A stretch of 64,000 nt of DNA, taken from NCBI GenBank assembly GCA_918026815.1, contig CAKJVC010000160.1, forward strand, positions 62,001 through 126,000, given 5' to 3'. The translations under genes and the position numbers were made by a program. The notes below the pieces were generated by a model that was not told the origin of the DNA, did no database searches, and saw only the letters and a program-made list of their open reading frames with translations. Of this stretch, positions 1 to 8,848 are shown one piece after another (positions within the stretch are counted from its first letter, which is position 1; every line of letters starts with the position of its first letter). Origin of the DNA: Chalara sp. BL73 (taxonomy: Eukaryota; Ascomycota; Leotiomycetes; Helotiales).

Positions 1-194
1 CTCCAAAGAAAAAAACCTTGCATGCCTTTTACAGATATGATTAGATAATTTTCTAGCCTTTTGTTCTAATTGCCCACCTCACCTCCTATCTTCCCAAACA
101 ACAGCAACCTTAGAAATACACTACTTTAGTGTTCTTTCATCTCCTGCTCCTAATTTTCACTATATCGCTTTGGTATCAGCGTTAAGAAACGAAG

Positions 195-404
195 ATGAAC
201 TGCCCCGCAATAGCTCCTGATAGCAATAATAACAGTGCAGTGTACTTGGAACTATTGAACCCCAGCAATGCATGGAGCCAAGGCGAGGACAGCTTCAAGA
301 CCGAAGTAAAGAAACTTGGTGGTCTGTTCGCGGAGAACTTCAAGAAGTACGAAAGTGAGGCAACAGAAGAAGTTATTAAAGCCGGACCAGATGTGAAGGT
401 ATAG
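195..404 (+). pseudogene. Orphan C-terminal fragment of ATP-dependent PEP carboxykinase
   Basis: A 69-codon reading frame whose residues from about 20 to the end resemble the last 50 residues of fungal ATP-dependent phosphoenolpyruvate carboxykinase, the first committed enzyme of gluconeogenesis. Seen: a 'LNPSNAW' block, then 'KLGGLFAENFKKYESEATEE' and a final 'AGP' block, in the order expected for that C-terminus. The nucleotide-binding and catalytic parts of the enzyme (normally over 500 residues) are absent, and the 194 bases upstream do not read as PEPCK in any frame. It is therefore a relic or captured tail, not a working enzyme. The first ~18 residues (Asn/Ser-rich) match nothing I know. 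The family match is from memory of the C-terminal motif, so confidence is moderate. Confidence 0.5.
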
Positions 405-1365
405 ATCGGCGAGGCGGCTAGTTGCGATACATATTTGGGGCAATGAAAATTGCAAGGCGTTTATCAATTTGCTCTGTAGTCTGTAGTAGTACTCAGCGAG
501 CGGCTCAAGTGCATAGGCATTTGTAAGACATGAATCAATAAATTGATCAGGATGAATTGCTTTTGTATGCTGGAGGGGAATCTGGCGAGCAAGTTTTTGA
601 AAAGCCAAATGATATCGCCAATTCGAATTAGGTTCGATAAATTATGCTTGCAGACATTGAGATCGTAAGCCTCAAAGATGATAATAAGATATGATCGGCT
701 CTGGGGCTTGAAAGTGAAGATACTGTGGGATAAATGTCTCTTCAGCATAAGACCCGGTGACTTCAAAACCGGTTCAGCATGTCTCAGTCCACAGCCCAGT
801 CAGCCTAGTTTTTGAGCTATCATAATCAAGTCCGAGGACACTCTCCCTCTAAAAAATATAATACTCAAGAAAAAGTCGATTTGAATAAGTTAATCATGAA
901 ATTCAAAATGCAAATTCATAGACTTTGGTCTAATTACGAAATGGAGAGTTCTTATTTGCCGCGGCCAACGCATCCACATGTTCCCACTCACGCTCCAAGA
1001 CCGCCCAAGCGCAAAGATGGGGATGTTCCGTTCGACCACGAACAAAGCCAGCACCACCAGAAATAAGCAAATAGCAACTGCATCCACTCCTGCATATGTA
1101 TCGCCGACGCTGATAGGTGCCGTCAGTATCGCAGTATGCCTTCTGAGCAGCAGAGACCAGGCGTTGTCGGCCAGAGATCAACAAGCTCTGTTCATAGCCG
1201 TAAGTCAACTCAACCCAGGAAACTGCCATCATTAGACCTCAAGACATGTCGTGAGATCTGTTGGATCTGCTATCACGTTATCGGTGCGACAATTGCCGTG
1301 GCATAGACCTAGAAGGAGAGTTTGCTACCAAATCTCAACTGCTGACCTTCCATCTCGATTGCAGA
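405..1365. other. Region without a supported gene
   Basis: Short open frames occur on both strands (for example 812-1066 forward), but none shows a recognisable domain. The 5' exon or exons of the TCO89-like gene downstream may lie here. A CT-rich stretch ending in TGCAG at 1364 looks like the acceptor of its intron. Confidence 0.4.
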
Positions 1366-2770
1366 ACCAAACTCCCCATCAACAAGCCCCGCAACACATA
1401 CCTCGAAGAAGACCCAAAAGCACGTTGTCGGCGGAGGTAGTCGAATACACACAAGAGCGCCGTCTGGCAAAGGTCTACCCAAGCCGACAAAGGGCACGGG
1501 AATGAGGGGTCGCATACGGACCTAAAGAAGCTCACCAAAGGTGCTTCCACCACCACATTAAAGAAGAACACCTCGCATGTTAGCCTGAAGCGCAATCGCT
1601 CAGCCGCAGACGTCAAAAATAGACCCAAATCATCAAACGGGCAGAAGGGGCCTGCATCGGTACATTTCGAGATTGGAGACCAGGAGGACGCGTGGGAAGA
1701 AGCAAGTTCTTCGGCGTCGCCAGCCCTGTCGCGATCGGCAAGCAGAACTGCAAGCCATTCAGCGTCTGGCAAATCGAGCACTAACAACTCGCGACCGCAA
1801 TCGCCCATTGCTACGACTTCGAAACCACAAGGATCAGCGAATGGAGCAAATGCAAATGAAAGTGTGCGACCTATCGCGGACGGAAGGATTATCACAGAAA
1901 AGCTCTTGAAGCGCACGGCATCACATAATACTACAAAAATGTCGCTTGCGACCGCGACCCCGATTACACCTGCGGGCCATTCGCCAGACTCGCTGCATAA
2001 AAGCCAAAATACGCTGAGCGGTAGTAAAGAGGAAATTGTCTCACGCTTCGTCGGATCTTCCGGAACACCTAGCGACGGCGCGGCATCCCCTTATCCTATA
2101 CGCACTAAGCACGAGTCTAACGGCAATAACGAGGAAGTCAAACGCGCAAAGTCAATGGGAAATCTTGTGAGAAGGGATACAGAGGATGATGACAGCGCAT
2201 TAGCACCACGATCGAGGAAGAGCTCCACAAGCCATGCATATATCCCGCCCCAGCAGTCACGCACACAGCAGAAGCTGTGGTTGCAGCGCGCGAGCTCGAA
2301 CATCGAACCGCAGCAGATGACGGCTCCCGCCCTCAACGGTTTAGGCTTACACCATAGTGGTCTGGGCATGGGCGTACCGAGTTTGGTGGGTGCGGGATAT
2401 GATGGTCGAGATCCACGGATCAAAAGTCCAGCTGGAGCGGACGGGGCTAGAATATCTGGTGGTGAGAAGGCATCAGGATCCTGTTGGCAAGGCGGTGAGG
2501 CGGTTAGAACAAATACCAGGACGAGAGAAGTGGAGGAGGATCCCCAAGGGGCAGAGTAGACGTGATGGTAGAGAGAGCAGAGATGGGGGTTTGAGCCAGA
2601 GTTTGAGGAGTGAACGGAGAGCGGGAAGGGAGCCTACGACGGCACGATCAAGCTTCGAGAGGAGCGGGGACGAGGATGAGCGAGATCTTTCGAATACCGA
2701 CGATGGTGTTAACACGATTTTGAGGAGTCTTTGGGAGAAGAGTTTTGATTTGAGCGCAAGTGCTGATTGA
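1366..2770 (+). pseudogene. TCO89-like TORC1 subunit gene, reading frame broken twice
   Basis: Resembles the fungal TORC1 subunit Tco89, a disordered vacuolar-membrane protein of the nutrient-sensing TOR complex 1. Three collinear pieces are seen in changing frames. The first (about 1366-1500) contains 'KKTQKHVVGGGSR'. The second (about 1500-2425) contains 'SLKRNRSAADVKNRPKSS', an acidic 'EDAWEEASSSASPALSRSAS' block and 'SRTQQKLWLQRASS', the best family signature. The third (about 2420-2770) contains 'LEYLVVRR' and ends 'LWEKSFDLSASAD'. The change near 1490-1505 fits loss of one G in a GGG run, and the change near 2420 fits an extra A (AAAA for AAA in 'atcaaaagtcc'). Codons on both sides still look conserved, so these are either sequence errors or recent lesions. 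The start exon is unresolved. No competing gene covers the interval. Confidence 0.6.
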
Positions 2771-3745
2771 GCTCATTATGAAGATTGTTACTGCGTTGGG
2801 TTGGCGTTTTGGAGGGGTTATGTATCAGGTATCCATGATACGGAATGGGATAAGAACTGGGGCCACGGCGCTCGAGTATTATAGATTAAGGGATTACGAC
2901 ACAACCACAAATGCATTCTTTTCAAGTATGCTTCTGGGCACTCCTGGTGTTGGTATCGTGCTTGATCACTATGTGAGAGAGATCGGGGAACGTGCCTAAA
3001 CAGATCAGTGTTACTCCAGAGGCTCTATTCCTGCATATATATCGCGAATTGTTTCTTATTTAAGGTAGTATGACAATATCAAGTTGTGACTTCCCTTTCG
3101 ACGCTCTTGCCTTGTCTATGGTCTGCCAGCCCAGCTAGGGTAGGATGAAACCAACTGAAGTCCAGTGTGCTTTATCGCTCCAAGACATCATCACATCACA
3201 GTACAATTTCAATGTTTTTGTCATAAGCTCTCGTACCATCACCCTGCTTATGCTTATGTTAATGCGTGGGTTATTATTTTGAGGCGTATTGCGATAGCTA
3301 GCACGGTCATCAACCCATTACTTGCCCAAGTGGACTATCAAATATTCCTCGCATGTTTTGAATGCTCTGGGCCCTTACAGTGGCGATTTGTTCCGCATGC
3401 GGAGGGATGGACTCTAGCATCGCTGCACATACAATACACTTGGTCATGTTCGAGAGGTTCGACTCGCCGGAAAGGGCGTTGCACTTGAAAGAGAGGTCAA
3501 CAACGAAGAATGCTGTTGACAAAGACTCTTTGATCAAGTGGTTCTTCAAGAAAGCGAGGCGCATTCCATATAACTCAAATATTCGTACAGTACCGAGCGG
3601 TATGTATGTGCTATATATTGTTACGAACATGATTGTTGCATGTTCCAGCAAGATTAGGATTTGAAAGGTAGTTTTTCGCTGAGTTAATCATGTCAGATCA
3701 AAATTTTGGCGCGAGGTGGGATGGCCTCTCTATGGGTTGAAGGTC
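2771..3745. other. Intergenic region, nothing recognised
   Basis: About 1 kb between the TCO89-like gene and the next forward gene. Open frames at 2760-2999 and 3165-3664 are short, mutually overlapping on the two strands and without family features. The first ~250 bases are probably 3' UTR. Confidence 0.5.
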
Positions 3746-5230
3746 ATGACAGCTCGAGCAGCGTTATATCCTCGCGCTATTCTATTCCGACAGAATGTCG
3801 TCCAGGGGCTGGAACGACCTTGGCTTCATGGCAATTACTATCCGCTGCAGGCTAGCCGCTCGGACAACCACGTTGAGAACATTATCCACGCGGTACGTGG
3901 GGAGCGAGCTCGCGAAGCGTGGTGGAATACCGTAGTCAGCGATGATTATGCCCATCCATTTCTCAATCCACGGTTGCAACGTTTTCTGTTCGACTTCAGC
4001 CAAGATGTGCTATGTTTTATCGAGCCTCGGGCCCTGGTAGCCTTTTGCGAGGGCAGACAGATTGCTCATTGGCCTTTAAATGACCAAAATCATGCTGCGC
4101 TTGAGCAGCAGGGACACCAAAATCGGAGCCTCCTCGTGCATCGACATATTGGGTTTCGATATCTGGCATTGAGGCAACCCTTACCCCATCGTCGGATTCT
4201 GGCCTTGGTTGCAACCTTCACGCAGTTGCGGGCTTTATACTTGGAGGATCCGAACATAGCCACGCTACAGGATGTTAGTGGTGGTGGTGGTGATAATCAA
4301 ACGTCCGGGCAGAGCTCAGGGGGGGATGAAGCTTCGGATCCGAATCTCCTTTCGCAGGACCAACGATTGCAGAGAGGAAAACATGAAATTGAAAGAATAT
4401 TCACAGAGCAATGGCAGCAAATGAGGGTGGATCTTCAAAACACTGGTATTGCCATCAGGACTCCTAGGTTCGTGTGGATTCCAAGGAACAGCTTTAATCC
4501 TTTGTTGCACCACGATCCCTACCAGGAGGAGGACGACGGCGGACTCGGTGGAGGTGGAGGAGGTAGCAATGAGAATGACAGTGATGAGAATAAAAATATG
4601 GATAATACTATACGGCCAGACAATGACACATCAAGTTCGGGTCCAGTAAGCGAATTCCCGTCGAACAACAGCCCAGTTCCAACCAACAACGATGCTATGG
4701 ATTTGGATGAGCACAATCATCAAGATCCACCACCTGCCCAGACACCCCCAGACCATGTACAGAGTCTTGACTCAACCCAGCACAGCATATTTCCACCAAC
4801 ATCAATGTCACTCAACATAAAACGGGACATAGTCGCACTGTGTGTCTCTAGGCAGCTCTCGATTCAGGACTTTCTTCGCAAAATTCAGACTCGGGAACGA
4901 TTTATTATATTCGACGCACAAAAAGAGATTATGCGCCACAGGGCCGAGTGGATCTTGGACGCGTTGAGTAAGCTGAAACCTAAACTGGAGGTTATACAAA
5001 TGACAAGAAAACCCACTGCGACTCAACGGTTGGGCAATATAAGAGAAGTTATCAGGGAGGGGTTGATAAATGCGGGCCTGCCTGATCCGTTGAATGAAGA
5101 GCGAATTAATCTTGAATTTGGTCAGATGGGAAGTCAGGGGGATGAACCGATGGATACTGATTTAGATATTGATTTAGATGATGATCCAGAGACTCCAAAA
5201 ACTCCCAGGAAGGAGTATTGGAGTGGATAA
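3746..5230 (+). CDS. Hypothetical 494-aa protein with acidic, low-complexity middle and tail
   Basis: One uninterrupted frame. The first ATG is at 3746; the frame is open slightly upstream, but only from a GTG. Residues 1 to ~170 are globular, rich in aromatic and Arg/His residues, with 'FLFDFSQDVLCFIEPRALVAF' and 'HRHIGFRYLALRQPLPHRRI'. The spacing is reminiscent of the 2EXR/F-box-like proteins expanded in Leotiomycetes, but the usual 'LPxEIRxxIW' opening is not seen, so that is only a possibility. Residues ~180-370 are low complexity (Gly, Asp, Asn and Pro runs). Residues ~370-440 are helical and basic, and the protein ends in an Asp-rich stretch before 'TPRKEYWSG'. No signal peptide or membrane segment. 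Function unknown. Confidence 0.7.
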   Translation: MTARAALYPRAILFRQNVVQGLERPWLHGNYYPLQASRSDNHVENIIHAVRGERAREAWWNTVVSDDYAHPFLNPRLQRFLFDFSQDVLCFIEPRALVAFCEGRQIAHWPLNDQNHAALEQQGHQNRSLLVHRHIGFRYLALRQPLPHRRILALVATFTQLRALYLEDPNIATLQDVSGGGGDNQTSGQSSGGDEASDPNLLSQDQRLQRGKHEIERIFTEQWQQMRVDLQNTGIAIRTPRFVWIPRNSFNPLLHHDPYQEEDDGGLGGGGGGSNENDSDENKNMDNTIRPDNDTSSSGPVSEFPSNNSPVPTNNDAMDLDEHNHQDPPPAQTPPDHVQSLDSTQHSIFPPTSMSLNIKRDIVALCVSRQLSIQDFLRKIQTRERFIIFDAQKEIMRHRAEWILDALSKLKPKLEVIQMTRKPTATQRLGNIREVIREGLINAGLPDPLNEERINLEFGQMGSQGDEPMDTDLDIDLDDDPETPKTPRKEYWSG

Positions 5231-6152
5231 GCTATTGCTGGATTCATGGACTGTTAGGATAGGCGGGTGGTAAGAGGAAGATATCAAGGCTTCACCAATG
5301 CATTCTTAATTGGCTGTAAATCGAGATATTTCACAGTAATTTCGGTGGCAGATAAACAGACGAAAAGAACTTGAACAACTGTTTGAAACGCATATAGACT
5401 GTATTGCATGCTACATCAACATCAGTTGCACGTGAGTGGGGGATAGTTAAGCGAGGGCCCCTATTCCGGCAACAACCATGATGGTCAGGGCTATCTGGTA
5501 CCACATCAAGGCCAAATATAGCTGAGTCGGTTGGAACTCAAAGCCGAGATTATTTATGCCAATTGGTCAATGGCTTGAACAAAAAGCTAAAAGTGCCATA
5601 ATCATAGTAACGCGCATTCGGGAGCTACATGTAGGACACTTTTAGAAGAAATAGTTGTTTGAACGGTTGGGTGCGATGGTGCACCCACAGGAAGGATTCA
5701 TGATGTACCACGATCGAAAATATTGCTTAAAGGAGCATTTTGTCCACCGAAGAGTTTTGGATGCTACTTTAAGGATAGGTATCTACCGTATGTTGTATTA
5801 GTTACAGGCGTGCGAAATGGGATTCTTTCGTCTATTTCCTTCAATTCTTTTGTGGCCTCTGTTGCGCCGCGATAGTTATCGTAGCACTGGGGTTCGTGGG
5901 AGATCCGTCTCTTCCTTTTTCTTGGGCTCTATGAGGCGTTTTTGTATCGCTTGAACTACCCGAAAGGTTTTTATTCCAGGGAAGTGAAAATGCGTGGGGC
6001 TCATGTGTACGATGTTGTTGTTTCGGTAGAGATTTCGCGTGAGACGGGCGAGATGTATTCTTAGAGTTGGATGTGGCGGAAGGAATATGATCATGCTCGC
6101 TCGCAAGTGATAGGAGAGGGGGTATAAGAACTCTTCCTGGTCTCTCTTGTTT
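5231..6152. other. Intergenic region, nothing recognised
   Basis: About 0.9 kb. A reverse-strand frame at 5841-6194 exists, but it is Ser/Pro/Lys-rich, has no domain and covers the promoter of the downstream peptide gene, so I do not call it. Confidence 0.5.
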
Positions 6153-6163
6153 TAGATATATAT
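6153..6163 (+). promoter_or_regulatory. Probable TATA box of the defensin-like gene
   Basis: An alternating 'atatatat' core lies about 60 bases before the ATG at 6220, followed by a pyrimidine-rich leader. A strong TATA is typical of inducible secreted-protein genes in fungi. Assigned by position and sequence only. Confidence 0.5.
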
Positions 6164-6219
6164 TTCCTCTAGGCTCAACTCCTGTATCTACCATACGTCT
6201 GAGCTACGACCCCGACGAA

Positions 6220-6700
6220 ATGAACCTCACATCCCTCTCCGTACTTGCGCTCTTGCTCCATTCCGCACACGCAAACGTATCATGGTATGCAGACGACAAG
6301 AACGTCACCTGCGTCGGCCATGAAGACGGCCGTATAACCTGCAACCCAGGCCATCTGGACGAGGCTCCACTGGTAATCCATTCCCCTCCCCCCTTCCGGC
6401 AGCCACGCCGCACAAACCTAGTCAGAGCAGCAAAAAAAGCTAACGACCATCAATCCACAGATCGCGAGAGCCACCACCACGCCGGTCATCAAAGGCCGGG
6501 TCCCGGACGGGGCGGACCTCGCGCTCGAGAAGCGCGTGACGTGCAACATCGACGGCGTCACGCAGGGCCTGTCCTGTTTCACGCACTGCTTCCTGCTAAA
6601 TTACTGCAATTCCCACTGCGACGCGCGGAACATCTGTCGTTGTAGCTGTAGGGATCTTGGTGGGTGGAAGGTTTGCTCCAAGACTACTTGTGCGAGGTAG
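6220..6700 (+). CDS. Secreted Kex2-processed cysteine-rich defensin-like peptide precursor (CS-alpha-beta type)
   Basis: Two exons, 6220-6372 and 6461-6700, joined in phase 0 across an 88-base intron (GTAATC...CACAG), give a 130-aa precursor. Seen: a signal peptide (about residues 1-18, hydrophobic 'LSVLALLLHSA'), a pro-region with two Cys, then 'LEKR' at residues 73-76, a classical Kex2 site. The predicted mature peptide is 54 residues with 10 Cys at mature positions 3, 14, 18, 24, 28, 34, 36, 38, 47 and 52. The core C-x10-C-x3-C...C-x5-C-x-C, with 'SCFTHC' and 'ICRCSC', fits the arthropod/fungal defensin pattern (C...CxxxC...C...CxC) with extra cysteines. Known relatives disturb bacterial or fungal cell envelopes; here the target is unknown. 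A GC-rich second exon sets it apart from its AT-rich surroundings. Alternatives: a generic cysteine-rich effector. Confidence 0.75.
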
Positions 6701-7395
6701 CTCTGGGATGAGGACGAGGAGAAGGAAAAAAAGGGGGAGGGAGTCTGGCTGTGGAGTAGCAGGAGGGAGGAGAGGAGGAAGAAGCGTGCTTGCGGTGGTT
6801 TGGTGATGAGGGGAAAAGCGAGTCATTCAACATGATGGAATGAGGAGGCAGTGTGGTCAGATTTCGCAATTTGAGACGCTTCTTTTGCTTACCTCTGGCC
6901 CTGGAGCCTTTTGTTTTTAATCCCGAGTGGATGCTTTCTCTTTCTTGTCCTGCGTTTTCGAGCAATCAGGCTTGGCCCAGAAGTTTCAGCCCAAGCCTTG
7001 GGGGCAAGAAATAATGCAATATACGTGTTGTGATATAGGCCAAATTGTTTTGAAACATGCCTCTAGACTGCCAGGTAAGCTATATTCGCCGTGATATAGC
7101 GTGTCGAAACCACGAAAGGGTCGAGGATAAATGGCAGCGTCTGGCATGCTTCGCGACGCTTTCTTCCTGCTTCAAATAGTGCGCCACTTGATGCCAAAGG
7201 AGGTTGTGCATCACCCCGGTTTCAGCAACTGTGCCAAGATGGAGATATATTTCGCGCATCATACCGGCAACTAGAAAGCCTGCTGGGTCGAAATCTTTTA
7301 TCGAAGATATACTAAAAGTATTATACATTAGAAGTGAATCAATGTCTTTCACCCTCCCGCCTTCCCCGCTCTTCCTGCCCCTTCTTGTTATCAGG
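6701..7395. other. Intergenic region between convergent genes
   Basis: Contains the 3' flanks of the defensin-like gene (forward) and the tyrosinase gene (reverse). The first ~120 bases are purine-rich (GA-rich) on the forward strand, which creates long but meaningless reverse frames. No other gene seen. Confidence 0.5.
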
Positions 7396-8848
7396 CTACA
7401 CGTAGATATAGCACAACGGCCCCAGCGTCGTGCTCACCACGCTCTTAATCGTATTCCCCGTCCCCAGGATACCCATCTCCAACCAGTCATCCAAAGTCCC
7501 GTTCCTGCTCGGCGGATCATTATTCAGCGTGATGGTCCCGCTCACCGCGTTCTGTCGCTTGGCCAAATCCTGGTTCTGCCATATCCACCACGTGCGGTCT
7601 ATCTGCGCATGATGCAGAAAGAAGGCCGGGTCACCAGGGGACGCGAAGAAGTCGCCGCCTGGGTCGCCGCCGATAGTGTAGTGGCCCCCGGCATGTACGC
7701 CGAAGAAGCCGTCCACGAAGCCGTTTCCTTGCATCATCTGCTGGAACCAGTAGATGTCCAGGTTTTGCGTGATCAGGTCGTATGAGTCGATGTCCTTTGT
7801 CCAGTTGCTGGAAACCCACGGAGAGACGTCGCGTCGAAGGCATCGCGGGAAGTAGGAGAGGAAAGGGAGACTGCCGTTTATACCTGGGGCGGCGAGGGCC
7901 GGGGCGACGGGTGCGATGTTGACGGTGTAGCTGTTGGATTAGTGACATGGTGGCCATTGGTAGCTAAGGAGTGCTTACTTCTTGAAAGGGCCAGTGTTCA
8001 CGCATCCTCCTCCAACTCCGGGAGGGATGCAGTTCGCGCCGGTAGGGATGCCGGCGGTACAATTATGCTCAGCGAACACTCCATTACCACTCATGCTGTA
8101 GGCACTGCCATCAAAGACTGGTGAGTTGATTGGATCAAACTAGAAGTTGTTAGAACTTGGCCAATCTTGATATTTGTGGAGACTTACAGCTGTCTTGCCC
8201 CAATTCTACACTTGGAAGTTAGCATCCGGTTTCAGAGTCGCAGCATTTGGCATGAAACTTACCCAGTACTAAAATATATGTTAGTATGTATGTCACATAG
8301 GTTATTATACAAGCAGATACATACTGGCTGATATCCCTTGTATCCACATTCATTCCTCAAAGCTTGTTCATACGTCCAAGTGAAGAGTCGGTGCCATGAC
8401 AAAAAGTTTGCCTGAGCTTGTTAGCCATAGTTGCTATTCACGAGATTAACACGATCGTTACTGTAGCATGTATAGTGAGCGTATTTTGTATATGTACGAT
8501 TACGAAGTCATCGTAACTGAAGCAGTCAGCAAAGAATAGAATAATCCGGCTTGAACTCTGAATGGTGCGTACCGGGATTTAACACCAGGTGCCAGAGTTG
8601 GGTCTGTAGTAAGGAACCTGGATGGCTTTTTCTGTAAACACAGGACAGCGTCCGTGTACATTTTCCTCTCAAAGGGTAGCAGCGTGGTCCTTCTCTAGTC
8701 AATCACGATTTCCCCGGATCCGAGATGTTGTGCAGCTCACCATTCTCTCCGCACCGCAGCATTAGCCAGTGTACAATTTTCTTGCCTATTACCAAGAACC
8801 TGAGAAGCAGCGAGCTTAAATAGGCCTCCCGCAGCTAAGCGGTCTGTT
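7396..8848 (-). CDS. Tyrosinase (type-3 copper monophenol/o-diphenol oxidase), multi-exon
   Basis: Oxidises monophenols and o-diphenols to quinones for melanin or phenolic chemistry. Both copper sites are readable. CuA, in the exons at 8462-8516 and 8325-8411, reads H..H....H ('VHIQNTLTIHAT' then 'ANFLSWHRLF'). CuB, in the last exon 7396-7930, has 'HAGGHYTIGGDPGG' and 'FFLHHAQIDRTWWIWQ'. Exons I can join in frame (reverse order): 8573-8694, 8462-8516, 8325-8411, 8263-8268, 8188-8205, 7979-8139, 7396-7930. The 8263-8268 exon is only six bases and encodes Tyr-Trp of the 'YWNWGKTA' motif. An upstream exon (8741-8848, 'NCTLANAAVRREW') joins the next only if one G is missing from the sequence at the donor, since otherwise TGA results. 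The true start and signal peptide are not resolved. It ends 'GPLCYIYV'. Confidence 0.85.

Noticed and set aside
812..1066. Forward 84-codon frame
   Set aside because: No domain, no splice logic to the downstream gene that I could confirm; at most an upstream exon.
1335..1916. Long reverse-strand frame (193 codons)
   Set aside because: It is the antisense shadow of the TCO89-like gene; forward frames there match the family.
3746..5230. Firm F-box/2EXR assignment for the 494-aa protein
   Set aside because: The diagnostic N-terminal LPxEIRxxIW block is absent, so it is left as hypothetical.
5841..6194. Reverse 117-codon frame before the defensin-like gene
   Set aside because: Low-complexity, no family, and it overlaps the TATA box and leader of the forward gene.
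7204..7785. Forward 193-codon frame
   Set aside because: Antisense to the tyrosinase CuB exon, whose reverse frame is unmistakable.
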